NCBI RefSeq assembly: GCF_024807655.1
Contig: NZ_JANUCR010000004.1
Coordinates: forward strand, 53,282-117,281
Direction of reading: 5' to 3'
From: Methanococcus voltae
GTDB taxonomy: Archaea; AGJL01; Methanococci; Methanococcales; Methanococcaceae
Length of the DNA stretch: 64,000 nucleotides
Each line of letters begins with the position of its first letter. The first letter of the stretch is position 1. The notes under the pieces were generated by a model. It was not told the origin of the DNA and made no database searches. It was given only the letters and a program-made list of their open reading frames with translations. The position numbers were made by a program, and so were the translations under genes. Of the stretch, positions 49,254-58,454 are shown piece after piece.

Positions 49254-49964
49254 TTATTCTCTACATATTTTTACTAATTCTACAACTAAATCTTTCTGGA
49301 TAGTTCCTTCGTTTCTATCGCCTTTAGTGCAAGCTGCGCCTCTTACACCTACAATATCACAGTTGATTTGTTTTAACATTGGAATTTCTTCTTTTTTAAT
49401 AGAACCAGCTAATGCTACTTTTAAACCGTATGAATGTGATTCTTCAACGAATTCTTTTAATAAATCAATGCTTAAATGGTCGAATAATGTTTTTCCATCT
49501 TTAACAGCGGTATCTAACATTGCAACATCGCAACCGGAATCTCTTGCTACCTTAGGTATTACTAAAGGGTCTACAGCTCCGATTCTGTAAGCATCTGCAT
49601 AACCAGCTGCTACAACGATTTTATCTTCACCTGCTAATTTAACAGATTTTGAAACATTTTTCATAACTTCGACAGCTTCTTGGTATGACCTTGGTCCCCA
49701 TAATCCTACTTTTACGTAGTCTGCACCACTCATAGCAGCACCATAAGCTGCTAAACTAACTGTACCTGGTTTAAATGGTACATCACCGATTGCTGCACTA
49801 ACTAATTTATCTTTTGGGGTTATATCTCTTGTTTCTTTGATTACCCAAGGGAAATTTGCACCCAATGAACCTTCAGGTGGGTTTTTAACATCAATAATGT
49901 CTGCACCACCTGCTTCAGCTTCTCTTGCTTCCTCGATATTTTTAGGACTCACGAGTATAATCAT
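49254..49964 (-). CDS. mfnB: 4-HFC-P synthase MfnB (methanofuran synthesis)
   Basis: MfnB makes (5-formylfuran-3-yl)methyl phosphate (4-HFC-P) from two glyceraldehyde-3-phosphate, the start of the furan ring of methanofuran. The 236-residue TIM-barrel keeps the two lysines known as catalytic in the M. jannaschii enzyme, K27 ([15 protein letters not shown]) and K155 ([15 protein letters not shown]), at the same residue numbers. The start ATG follows GGTGAAATC. It was formerly annotated as DUF556. Confidence 0.95.
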   Translation of the reverse strand: MIILVSPKNIEEAREAEAGGADIIDVKNPPEGSLGANFPWVIKETRDITPKDKLVSAAIGDVPFKPGTVSLAAYGAAMSGADYVKVGLWGPRSYQEAVEVMKNVSKSVKLAGEDKIVVAAGYADAYRIGAVDPLVIPKVARDSGCDVAMLDTAVKDGKTLFDHLSIDLLKEFVEESHSYGLKVALAGSIKKEEIPMLKQINCDIVGVRGAACTKGDRNEGTIQKDLVVELVKICRE

Positions 49965-50781
49965 GATTTCACCAATATTAACAATTTATTATACGTTTGA
50001 TATAAGTTTATAATTATATTAAATTTATAATTATTAATTTGTAGCTATGGATAAAATTATTAAAGGATATTTTAAAATTGTTTTGCTGAATAGTATATTA
50101 TATCATAGTTTTTAAACCTTACTATTTATAAATTATAATATTGAGCAGTTTAATCGCCATCTAATTTCACACTTTTTTACAAGTTTTTGGAATATAATAT
50201 ATTTTGACACAAGTGCTAATTAACTATAAATAGTTTAATGTAGAGTATTATATAATTCTACGAAGTGTAAGAAAACCAGTTTTAAACCACGAATAGACTA
50301 TAAATTATATTTGGCGGTAAATTTAATGTATAACACGTTATAATAATAAATAATTGCAAATATTTGTTATTATATATTCTAAAATATCGTTAATATAATA
50401 TATGTGGTCAAAATTAAAAAAAACTGTAAATCATAAGTTCAATAATTTAAAAAATCTTTATTACATATTTAATATATAATCAATCAAAAACTATTTAATA
50501 AATGAAAAAATAAACGATTATATGAGTATAATATATAATCAATTTGTAATATTTGGTAATATTTTGTAATTAAACTTTTGTATTATTGAATTACCCGTCT
50601 TATATTTAAAATTGGAATAATTATAATAAATAAAATAATACCATACCACTAATAAAATAATACTATAAAAATAACAACAAATTAATTTAATAACTAATTA
50701 TTTAATCAATTAAACAATTTATGAATCATTAAATTATCAAGTACTTATATATTACTTAGTATATGGATTATGGGTGTTATC
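49965..50781. other. Long gene-free spacer before the antiporter gene
   Basis: This roughly 820-bp A/T-rich spacer contains divergent promoters (mfnB on the left, antiporter on the right). The stretch 50140-50330 is slightly less A/T-rich and has short inverted pieces (GTAGA/TCTAC near 50240-50260), but I can support no RNA gene or ORF. Confidence 0.35.
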
Positions 50782-52038
50782 ATGGATGTTCCGATACTAA
50801 TCGGTTATATGGCCTTATTATTTGTATTTGGGTCATTTTTAGCCAAAATAGCTGAAAAATTGGGAATCCCGGACATACCGGTACTTCTAACGTTTGGACT
50901 TGTAGTAGGTCCATTTTTAGGAATTGTACCAACAATCGATGCTCAGACAGTGTTCGCATTTATCGGTTCTGCAGGTCTTATTATCTTGCTATTGATGGGA
51001 GCATTCGAGATGCGATGGATTGTATTAAAAAGAGTATTGAGTACTGTTTTAAGGCTCGATACTATAGGATTAGTCATTTATCTCATTGTTTCAGGATTTA
51101 TATTTAACCTATTATTCGGAATACCAAATTTTAGCCCCATTGGTTATTTATTTGGAGCTGTGACGAGTGCTACAGACCCTGCCACATTGATACCAATATT
51201 TGCAAATTCAGATATTGACCCGAATATTGCGGTCACTTTGGAAGCTGAAAGCGTATTCAATGACCCTTTGGGTATTGTTGCTACATCTTTAATCCTTACG
51301 AGTTTAGGGTTTGCAAGTACTGCAAACCCAATTGTTGAATTCTTTACTCTTGCGGTAGGTGGTTTAGGACTTGGCTACCTCGGAGGAAGAGTTTACGAAT
51401 ATATCGTTAAAAATCGAAACTTTGGGGACTATATATCTCCATTAACTATGGGTATTGCATTTTTAATATGGTATATTGGTGAATCATTGATGCCAGGTTT
51501 AACCGGGTATGGATTCAGTGGTTATATGGCTGTAGCTATTATGGGCTTATATATCGGTAATGTAGTCACAAAAGACCCCTCTAAAACTGTGGAACTTGAT
51601 AATTTAGCAGAATTTGGGAACCAGTTATCTGTATTAGTTAGAGTATTGATATTTGTATTTTTAGGTGCAAGTATAGGTTTGGGTGTATTAAAAGAATATG
51701 CTTTGATAGGTTCAGTATGTGCATTAGCTGCTTTATTTATCGCAAGACCTATTGGTGTTTTAATAAGTACAGCATACCCCAACATAAATAGCGTTAAAGA
51801 AAGGATATATTTTGCTTTAGAAGCACCTCGGGGTGTTGTACCGGCTGCAATGGGTGCTATGATATATTCCAGCATTATGGCGAATCCACATATGATACCT
51901 CCAGCAATAGCGGCTTATATGCCACCTGAAGCAATTGCTGGCTCCATATTGGTTACTACTTTCATAACCATATTCTTTAGCGTGATTATAGAAGGTTCTT
52001 GGGCATATCGTCTTGCAAACAAGCTTTTTAACGTTTAA
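50782..52038 (+). CDS. CPA1-type Na+/H+ antiporter (NhaP-like)
   Basis: The 418-residue membrane protein has about 12-13 transmembrane helices and the CPA1 signatures GAVTSATDPATLIPIF and EAESVFNDPLGIVATSL. The latter contains the Asn-Asp pair that binds the ion. RGVVPAAMG near residue 355 is the conserved arginine-containing helix. It exchanges Na+ for H+ across the membrane, which suits a marine methanogen with Na+ bioenergetics. ATG 50782 follows GGTGTTATC. Confidence 0.92.
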   Translation: MDVPILIGYMALLFVFGSFLAKIAEKLGIPDIPVLLTFGLVVGPFLGIVPTIDAQTVFAFIGSAGLIILLLMGAFEMRWIVLKRVLSTVLRLDTIGLVIYLIVSGFIFNLLFGIPNFSPIGYLFGAVTSATDPATLIPIFANSDIDPNIAVTLEAESVFNDPLGIVATSLILTSLGFASTANPIVEFFTLAVGGLGLGYLGGRVYEYIVKNRNFGDYISPLTMGIAFLIWYIGESLMPGLTGYGFSGYMAVAIMGLYIGNVVTKDPSKTVELDNLAEFGNQLSVLVRVLIFVFLGASIGLGVLKEYALIGSVCALAALFIARPIGVLISTAYPNINSVKERIYFALEAPRGVVPAAMGAMIYSSIMANPHMIPPAIAAYMPPEAIAGSILVTTFITIFFSVIIEGSWAYRLANKLFNV

Positions 52039-52367
52039 ATGTTAAAAATAAGTCCTGTAAAAAAGTAATAGGACTTATTAGAAAATAAAAACCGATAACT
52101 ATAAAAAAATAATGGATAGATGAATTATAGGACTTTATAGACTCAAAATTTAGGATAATTTAAAGAATTTTATAAAATATTAAAGAATGACATATAATAT
52201 TAGAGATTTATCATATATTTATTAAAAGTTTAAAAATTTATTAAAAGTTTATTAAAAGTTTATTAAAAGATTATTAACCCAAATAATTAATTATTAGATT
52301 ATTAATCTAATTTATAAAATATATTAGTGTGCATATATGTGGGCAATATAAAATAGTAGGTGATTAA
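52039..52367. other. Spacer with hairpin and short direct repeats
   Basis: A 10-bp perfect hairpin (52047-52079) lies 9 nt after the antiporter gene. Four copies of TTTATTAAAAG (52218-52228 and three in tandem at 52237-52269) follow. The wecC ribosome site GGTGAT ends the spacer. Confidence 0.6.
52047..52079 (+). terminator. Stem-loop after the antiporter gene
   Basis: AATAAGTCCT (52047-52056) pairs perfectly with AGGACTTATT (52070-52079) around a 13-nt loop. There is no T run directly after it, so it may protect the mRNA end or process it rather than act as an intrinsic terminator. Confidence 0.5.
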
Positions 52368-53978
52368 ATGGAGGTAGAAAATTCTAATCTTAAGTTGGGC
52401 AATAAAGGGGATATAAAGGAATTGAATGAAAATAATGAAGTCTTTTCGAAAAATGTTTCATTAAATAAAATTAACAATATAAATGATTCAAAAAGAATTG
52501 AAAGTCTATCTTATAGTATGGGAATTGAAGAAATGGAAGAATTGGAAAATTTAGGAATTGAAGACGTTGGCGTAAATTCAAATGTTAATGAGTTCAAAAA
52601 AATTGAAAATTCTGTGATTCGAAACGTAATAAGTGGCACAGAATTAAATTCAGAGATAGACTTGCGTCCAAAACAAGAATTCGAGATTAATGATATATGT
52701 GTTGTAGGTCTCGGATATATTGGATTACCTACGGCTTCTATGTTAGCAAATTACAATTATAATGTTTTAGGTGTTGATATTGACCAAAATAAGGTTAATC
52801 AAATTAAGAGTGGTAGCTTAAAAATTGAAGAACCTGGTTTATCCACAATTGTAAAAGGTGCAATTAACTCCAAAAACCTAACTGTAAGTACTGAACCAAA
52901 GCCTGCAGATGTTTTTATAATTTGCGTACCTACACCTGCCCGTACAAATATTGATGGCTCTAAAAGTTGCGATTTAAAATATATCAATAGTGCCGTTGAA
53001 AATATTAGACCTTACGTAAAAGATGGCAATTTAATTATTATCGAAAGTACAATTACGCCTGGAACAACTGAAAAAGTATATAAAGAGCTTAGAAAATCCG
53101 TTGATGAAGTTTATGTTGCCCATTGTCCGGAAAGAGTCATACCTGGTAGGATTATAAAAGAATTATCCGGTAATGATAGAATTATTGGCGGTATAAACCA
53201 AAAATCTGCGGAAATGGCTAAAAGTATCTATAAATCATTTGTAGAGGGCAATATATATACAACTAACTCCAAAACTGCGGAAATGGTAAAATTAATGGAA
53301 AACACGTACAGAGATATTAATATTGCTCTTGCAAATGAATTCTCAAAGATTTGCGATGAAATAGGCGTTAATGTATGGGAAGCTATTAATATAGCAAATA
53401 AACATCCTCGTGTTAATATTTTAAATCCTGGTCCGGGCGTTGGAGGTCATTGTATTAGCATAGACCCTTGGTTTATTGTCGAAGTTTCAGATAATGCCAA
53501 ATTTATCAAATCAGCACGTGAATTAAATGATAATATGCCAAATTTCGTGTTTAAAAAAGTTGAAGACGAATTAAAAGACTATAAAGAAGAATTCAATCTA
53601 TCAACTAAAGATATGAAAATTTGTATATTTGGCGCAACATACAAAGGAAATGTTGAAGATACGAGAGAAAGCCCTTCTGAAAAGGTTGCAGACTTGTTAA
53701 TCGATGCAGGATATAAAGTAATGACTTATGACCCTCATGCTGAGTTATTTAAGTATCCACTCTATGATTTAGAGACTTGTGTATTAAATGCGGATTGTAT
53801 ATTAGTTTTAACAGACCACGACGTATTTAAAGAAACTACTGCTGAAAAAATAGAGTTTATGGAATCAAAAATTAGAAATAAACATATTATTGATACTAAA
53901 AATATATTAAATCAAGAATTATGGGAAAAATTCGGATTTAAGTATAAATTATTAGGAAATGGTAGATTAGACGAATAA
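52368..53978 (+). CDS. wecC: UDP-N-acetyl-D-mannosamine dehydrogenase
   Basis: WecC oxidises UDP-ManNAc to UDP-ManNAcA with two NAD+. The Rossmann motif [12 protein letters not shown] starts at about residue 112, [12 protein letters not shown] follows, and the catalytic cysteine lies in [13 protein letters not shown] (C362). The C terminus has the UDP-binding fold with [12 protein letters not shown]. The first 105 residues are an extra acidic, low-complexity extension not needed for the core enzyme. The GGTGAT site before ATG 52368 supports that start. It works with WecB (36.0 kb). Confidence 0.93.
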   Translation: MEVENSNLKLGNKGDIKELNENNEVFSKNVSLNKINNINDSKRIESLSYSMGIEEMEELENLGIEDVGVNSNVNEFKKIENSVIRNVISGTELNSEIDLRPKQEFEINDICVVGLGYIGLPTASMLANYNYNVLGVDIDQNKVNQIKSGSLKIEEPGLSTIVKGAINSKNLTVSTEPKPADVFIICVPTPARTNIDGSKSCDLKYINSAVENIRPYVKDGNLIIIESTITPGTTEKVYKELRKSVDEVYVAHCPERVIPGRIIKELSGNDRIIGGINQKSAEMAKSIYKSFVEGNIYTTNSKTAEMVKLMENTYRDINIALANEFSKICDEIGVNVWEAINIANKHPRVNILNPGPGVGGHCISIDPWFIVEVSDNAKFIKSARELNDNMPNFVFKKVEDELKDYKEEFNLSTKDMKICIFGATYKGNVEDTRESPSEKVADLLIDAGYKVMTYDPHAELFKYPLYDLETCVLNADCILVLTDHDVFKETTAEKIEFMESKIRNKHIIDTKNILNQELWEKFGFKYKLLGNGRLDE

Positions 53979-54096
53979 ATATTATAAATATCCTATAAAA
54001 TTAATATTATTTTTTATAATTATTCACAAAATAGTTTGATATTTTTAAAAATAGAGTTTTTTATTTTTATTTTTATTTTTATTTTTTTATTTTTTT

Positions 54097-54202
54097 CTTG
54101 GTAGCATGTCAGATAGTGCTGATATCGTCATCTGTATAAAGTCGTTATAAATTACGGTCTTATACATCAGCGGGGGTAACTGTCATCATCCATATCTCCA
54201 AG
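54097..54202 (-). ncRNA. Candidate dual-guide box C/D sRNA
   Basis: On the minus strand the order is box C ATGATGA (54183-54189), 12 nt, box D' CTGA (54167-54170), a spacer with a near-perfect 12-bp hairpin (54134-54165), box C' ATGACGA (54125-54131), 12 nt, box D CTGA (54109-54112). CTTGG (54198-54202) and CCAAG (54097-54101) close a terminal stem. The two 12-nt intervals match the fixed spacing of archaeal box C/D sRNAs. The D' guide (54171-54182) is complementary over 11 nt to the archaeal 23S helix-69 sequence CGGGGGUAACU. The long D'-C' spacer is atypical. Confidence 0.45.
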
Positions 54203-54234
54203 GTTTATACCAGCTTTTTTAAAGGAAACCGGTT

Positions 54235-54283
54235 TATCTAAAGCCCCATTTTAGATAATAGCCATAGTGATAACTTCACTATG
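54235..54283. other. Twin 8-bp hairpins beside the candidate sRNA
   Basis: TATCTAAA (54235-54242) pairs with TTTAGATA (54250-54257), and CATAGTGA (54263-54270) pairs with TCACTATG (54276-54283). Both stems are perfect, with loops of 7 and 5 nt. They could be part of a larger RNA or recombination or regulatory sites. Confidence 0.4.
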
Positions 54284-54339
54284 TTAAATAAAGGCCAGAA
54301 CGCCGTTATAAAAATATTATTTTTTAATATTTGTCCGAC

Positions 54340-54406
54340 AAAAAGTATACTTTTTTACTAAACACGATTATCCGTAAATACGGATATGTTAATAACTTAT
54401 ATAAAT
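54340..54406 (+). promoter_or_regulatory. Two perfect palindromes and TATA box of the element's first gene
   Basis: AAAAAGTATACTTTTT (54340-54355) and TATCCGTA-AA-TACGGATA (54369-54386) are perfect palindromes. TTATATAAAT (54397-54406) is a TATA box 38 nt before the start codon. The second palindrome ends 10 nt before the TATA box, a typical place for autoregulation by the ribbon-helix-helix-like protein encoded downstream. Confidence 0.6.
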
Positions 54407-54443
54407 CTATTGCTACCTTACAGTTTTTTTAGAGGTGATAGCA

Positions 54444-55076
54444 ATGCCTAAGATGTCATTTTACATGGTCGATGACAATGAGAAAGAACACTTTAAAAAG
54501 TTAGCAAGAAATATGGGTTTCAGTAGCATTTCCACATATGCAAAGTTTGCAATGGAATTCACAAATAAACAATACCCTCATTATATGGATTTATTAGCCC
54601 TAATGAATAGAATTGACTACAAATTAGATTTAATTAAAGTAGAAAATCCAAATAAACAAAATATAAACTCATACAATAATCAAAACCAAATAAATAGGGA
54701 AAGAGAACAAAGAAGTCCAAGCTATAACTATGAAGATATAGACAATATCTTACCTGAAAATCAGGAAGACGTAAACAAAATAACGGAATTAATAAATAAT
54801 AGTATATCGGGTTCAAACGTCTTAAAATTAAAAAGTAATCTTTTAAAACTTCTAAACACCGAACCGGACAAATGGTGGTCTTTTAAAAACATATTAGAAT
54901 ATCTAAACATTGATAATAACTTAAAACAAAAAGAATTTAGAATACTTTTAGAAAGAGACAGAGAATTCAACGCATTAGTTGAACGTAGTATCGGGCAAGA
55001 TAGAAATACTTACTTTAAATTACGAGATGAAATGATACCACTTAACGAAGAATACGAAATAATAGCGATTAATTAG
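54444..55076 (+). CDS. Ribbon-helix-helix-like DNA-binding protein
   Basis: The 210-residue protein begins with a strand-helix-helix pattern (MPKMSFYMVDDNEKEHFKKLARNMGFSSISTYAKFAME) consistent with a ribbon-helix-helix fold, followed by an Asn/Gln-rich linker (about 68-88). A helical C-terminal half (LKSNLLKLLNTEPDKWWSFKNILEYLNI) could be a winged helix. It is probably the element's regulator or recombination accessory protein. ATG 54444 follows GAGGTGA. It lies 55 bp upstream of the integrase in the same direction. Confidence 0.55.
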   Translation: MPKMSFYMVDDNEKEHFKKLARNMGFSSISTYAKFAMEFTNKQYPHYMDLLALMNRIDYKLDLIKVENPNKQNINSYNNQNQINREREQRSPSYNYEDIDNILPENQEDVNKITELINNSISGSNVLKLKSNLLKLLNTEPDKWWSFKNILEYLNIDNNLKQKEFRILLERDREFNALVERSIGQDRNTYFKLRDEMIPLNEEYEIIAIN

Positions 55077-55131
55077 CGAATAAAATATTATAAAATAGAA
55101 AATAGTTAAAAATTAAGTTTTAGGTGGTATA

Positions 55132-56019
55132 ATGAACGAAGAATCAAGGAATTTAGCAAATAGATATTTAAACTTTTTATCTGCACGAAGTAAGGACACT
55201 TTAAAAAGTTATCGAGCTTCATTAAATATTTTTATGAACTTTTTCCAGGAAAAAAGTTGGGAAACTATAACCATCGACGATGCGTTATTTTTCTATAATA
55301 ACTATCGAAGTCATAATGGAAAACCAATTCAAATAAGTACAACGATTAGACGTTTAACAGACGTTAACCGTTTTTATGAATGGGCAATTGAAAATAAATA
55401 TTTAATAAATAATCCTTTAAAGCTCTATGTAAGGACTTTAAGACCTCAGTTAAAAGAAAGGCAATGTTTAAGTAAAAATCAAGCTAAACTATTACTTTCA
55501 AAAATCGAAGACTATCATTATTACATATTTACATTATTTCTTATAAAAACAGGCGTACGTATAAGTGAATTCATAAACATTTCGTTAAATGATATGGATT
55601 TATCGGATAGGTCGATTATAATCAAGAGCGGGAAAGGAAACAAGGACAGATACGTATTCATTGATGATGAATTATTACTTCACATAAAGCAATATTTAAA
55701 ATATAGAGAATTTTTAAATCCTAAAATAGATAGATTGTTTTTAACTAAAGGAGGTTATAAACTTTCGGAGGGTCAAATATCTGATTATAGAAGATATTTA
55801 AGAACAATCTCGAAAGATATTTTAAATATTATTGTAACTCCTCACGTACTACGCCATACATTTGGTACATTAGCCTGTGAAAGCAATATGAATATTGAAA
55901 TATTATCTAAAATAATGGGTCATGCAAACGTTAACACGACAATGACGTACATACACTCAAGTAAGGAGTTTAGAAAAAAAGAGTTTTTAAGAGTAATGAA
56001 TAATAAAGATTATCTATAA
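55132..56019 (+). CDS. Tyrosine recombinase (XerC/D-like integrase)
   Basis: The 295-residue enzyme has an N-terminal SAM-like core-binding domain (about 1-100) and a catalytic domain with every key residue: R143 in KTGVRISE, K168 in SGKGNKDR, H238 and R241 in HVLRHTFG, H264 in MGHANVNTT and the nucleophile Y273. It should be active. It would integrate and excise the surrounding element. The gene is not split by an attachment site, unlike SSV-type integrases. Its last 10 bp overlap the convergent nuclease gene. The ribosome site is GGTGG. Confidence 0.93.
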   Translation: MNEESRNLANRYLNFLSARSKDTLKSYRASLNIFMNFFQEKSWETITIDDALFFYNNYRSHNGKPIQISTTIRRLTDVNRFYEWAIENKYLINNPLKLYVRTLRPQLKERQCLSKNQAKLLLSKIEDYHYYIFTLFLIKTGVRISEFINISLNDMDLSDRSIIIKSGKGNKDRYVFIDDELLLHIKQYLKYREFLNPKIDRLFLTKGGYKLSEGQISDYRRYLRTISKDILNIIVTPHVLRHTFGTLACESNMNIEILSKIMGHANVNTTMTYIHSSKEFRKKEFLRVMNNKDYL

Positions 56020-57458
56020 CCACTATCTTTTTTATACTCTTCAAATACCATTTTACCGAAATCAGAGATTTTATAAGATGTTTTATTACTAAAAATACTT
56101 TTATTATGCGTTTTATAATTTATTAGTTCAAGAGTTAACAGCGTATTTATCATATCTGTTTTTAATCTATTATTTAAGACGTATCTAGAAATTTCACTAT
56201 TTGATAGATAATCATCAAGTTCATACATGTTATTAAGTAATTTATAGTAGCTTATATCATCCAATAGTTTATAAAATATCGTATAGTCTTTTAATAACTC
56301 AAAATCTTCCCGAGATATCATTTTATAAATTTTCGATTTATTCACTGCATAAACAAATCTTCCAAGTTTTGTTATTTTATACTTTTTACCAAAAGTACCC
56401 CTTGAAGTTACTAATTTTTTATTTTCACAATCCAATACAGCGTATTTGGCAGGCGTTCCTAATTTTTTACATTCTTTGTTAAAATTAGAGGATTTTAATT
56501 CTCCTTTTTCATATAATACCCTAAGTGCTGTAAATTCATTAACTGGTATTTGGTCTCCAGTGTACCATTTTAAATCTGGTTTATATACTGGTTCTTTTTC
56601 ATTTTTTTCATTTTTTTCTTTAATGATTTTTATATTTTCCTTACTTTTTGACGTTTTATTAATATTTAAAAATTCCTTAAATTGTTTGGTACTTTCTAAG
56701 TTATCTATTTTTGGTGTTATTTGAGGTTTTGGTTCTTCTACGGGTTCAGATTCTGTATTAGAATTAATATTTTCAAGAATTTCCTTTTCTTTTTTAGATT
56801 TAATGTTAATTTCATACGCTTTATATGTTTTATTCAAAAATCTAAGAATATCGAGGGGCTGTTCCACTTCATAACTTTCATAAGCTGTAGGGTACAATGA
56901 AATATACTTTATATCCTTTAAAGGTGTTAAAAACACGTATTCAGGAGCTTCAGGCGTTCCACTTAAGCCCATAGCTATAAAGACTCTTTTATTTTCTTTC
57001 ATCTCGATAGCTCTATATCTATCCATTTGGTCTTTACTTTTGGCCCATTTATACATACTACCGTACAATTCACTTCTAAATTTACATTCGACATAAAATT
57101 CTTCGCCTGTTTTCCTATTCCTAAACATAAAATCAGGATTTAAAGAACTTTCTACAAATCTACTGTTATTCTGTTCATAGTCTGGAGTTTTATGCAGTAA
57201 ATCAAAATATTCTTTGGGGAATAGTACATTTTCCACATATTTTTCAAATAACTTACCTTTATCAAAACTATTCATACTCTCGTTAGTTTCTTTTTCCTTT
57301 TTTAAGTCATTTGGGACTTTTTTAGTCGTATTTTCACTATAAACAGTTTTATTGGATTGTGCATTTTTTGCATTTTTTATAAGATTTTCTCGATATTTTT
57401 TATTTTTACGACATTTATCTTCTGGGAGTTCCAATACATCTTTTATTAATTTAAACAT
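56010..57458 (-). CDS. PD-(D/E)XK nuclease-like protein with winged-helix C terminus
   Basis: The 482-residue protein has a basic N-terminal 60 residues and then a restriction-endonuclease-like domain (about 65-215). The conserved pieces are an acidic helix (DKGKLFEKYVENVL), NPDFMF with the metal-binding Asp, and FYVECKF with the E-x-K pair; KSKDQMDRY further on fits the usual Gln/Tyr helix. A Lys/Glu-rich linker follows, and then about 180 residues with two winged-helix-like segments (TKLGRFVYAVNKS and SDFGKMVFEEYKK). It may be a DNase for replication, recombination or defence. It runs against the integrase. Confidence 0.6.
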   Translation of the reverse strand: MFKLIKDVLELPEDKCRKNKKYRENLIKNAKNAQSNKTVYSENTTKKVPNDLKKEKETNESMNSFDKGKLFEKYVENVLFPKEYFDLLHKTPDYEQNNSRFVESSLNPDFMFRNRKTGEEFYVECKFRSELYGSMYKWAKSKDQMDRYRAIEMKENKRVFIAMGLSGTPEAPEYVFLTPLKDIKYISLYPTAYESYEVEQPLDILRFLNKTYKAYEINIKSKKEKEILENINSNTESEPVEEPKPQITPKIDNLESTKQFKEFLNINKTSKSKENIKIIKEKNEKNEKEPVYKPDLKWYTGDQIPVNEFTALRVLYEKGELKSSNFNKECKKLGTPAKYAVLDCENKKLVTSRGTFGKKYKITKLGRFVYAVNKSKIYKMISREDFELLKDYTIFYKLLDDISYYKLLNNMYELDDYLSNSEISRYVLNNRLKTDMINTLLTLELINYKTHNKSIFSNKTSYKISDFGKMVFEEYKKDSGYR

Positions 57459-57753
57459 AACAATCAGTCCATAATATTTTTAGTTTCATTCATTCTCAAA
57501 TATTCATTATCGAATTATATAATTATGTTGACAAAAAAATATAAATATATGTATCACTAATTCAAAAGGTTTTAAACGTTTTTAGTACAATAACTATATA
57601 ATTTGTATCTGAAACTATAAAAAATGTAGCATTTTGAAATTATGTAATAAAGAATGATGAAAAAAATTAGATGATTGAAATTAATTTTTATATTGAAACT
57701 AAAATTTAAGTTTAAACTAAAAACATTATCATTATTATTTAAAATAGGCCTAT

Positions 57754-58167
57754 TTATTTTTTTATTACGATATCGTGTGAATTTGTTATAATCGTGTTAT
57801 CGCCTTGTATATTACTGCTGTAATTACTGTTTACCATTTCGTTGTTATTATTCTTAGCATTATTATTTTTATTATTTTTATTTTTATTAAAATCCTTTTC
57901 AATGTCTAACAAATGTTTATATCGTTCGTAAGTCTCTATTCCCTTGGGGGTTAATTTATAGTACCGTTTAGGTAATATGTAGTCTGAATTATCTTCTCTT
58001 TTTGAAACTAATTCGTATTTTTCCATTTCAGTTAATAAAAGGCTCAATGTACTTTTATCAATCTTCGATATTTTTTGAATTTCTGAAAAATAAGGTTCTT
58101 CTTCAGCTTCATACAATATCTTTAAAATGCTAAATGTATGCTTTTTATTTAATAATTTTTTAAACAT
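57754..58167 (-). CDS. MarR/PadR-like winged-helix regulator
   Basis: The 137-residue protein has an N-terminal winged helix (about 1-85): SEIQKISKIDKSTLSLLLTEMEKYELVSKRE followed by a wing and YYKLTPKGIETYERYK. An Asn/Lys low-complexity linker and a C-terminal tail NIQGDNTIITNSHDIVI follow. It is divergent from the rightward operon, with an inverted repeat between them, the layout of a lysogeny-type repressor. The start follows GGTGTTAAA. Confidence 0.75.
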   Translation of the reverse strand: MFKKLLNKKHTFSILKILYEAEEEPYFSEIQKISKIDKSTLSLLLTEMEKYELVSKREDNSDYILPKRYYKLTPKGIETYERYKHLLDIEKDFNKNKNNKNNNAKNNNNEMVNSNYSSNIQGDNTIITNSHDIVIKK

Positions 58168-58390
58168 TTTAACACCAAAATTTTAATCCTACGTTTTTAT
58201 TCTTTTTATTACGGATTAATCTTTCATTACTTTTTGATATTTTATAAATATATAGTTATTTGTAAATTTTAGTTAATAAGCATATGTTTGTATAAAAATA
58301 ACTATTTTTAAAAAAATTAATATTTGTAAAATTATTATCGTTTGTTTTAAACCAAAAAGGTTAAATACTTGTATCATCTTAATTATTATT

Positions 58391-58426
58391 GTTGGTAAAT
58401 ATACAAACGATGATATATTAACCAAC
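58391..58426. promoter_or_regulatory. 12-bp inverted-repeat operator candidate of the rightward operon
   Basis: GTTGGTAAATAT (58391-58402) and ATATTAACCAAC (58415-58426) are inverted copies with one mismatch around a 12-bp spacer. They lie 28 nt before the first start codon, with TATA-like TTAAATAC at 58361-58368 just upstream. A smaller AACC/GGTT pair lies at 58350-58362. A repressor bound here would block the transcription start. Confidence 0.6.
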
Positions 58427-58454
58427 TAACATAATACCAAAAAAGAGGTGAGAT

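Larger units (their letters stand above)
53979..54443. other. Host/element junction region
   Basis: After wecC comes a T-rich ATTTTT run (54056-54096), then a GC-richer island (54097-54310) with a candidate box C/D sRNA and two extra hairpins. Two palindromes and the promoter of the element's first gene follow. The left boundary of the integrated element should lie somewhere here; no attachment repeat can be recognised from one end. Confidence 0.5.

Noticed and set aside
54080..54310. Minus-strand reading that gives protein-like pieces (ALDKPVSFKKAGINLGDM, then a shifted MYKTVIYNDFIQMTISAL), suggesting a decayed gene
   Set aside because: It needs at least one frameshift and readthrough of two or more stops, and the same bases are better explained by box C/D spacing and paired stems. 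A remnant gene is not excluded.
54097..54310. RNase P RNA, SRP RNA or another large standard RNA
   Set aside because: None of the conserved core sequences of these RNAs that I know is present on either strand.
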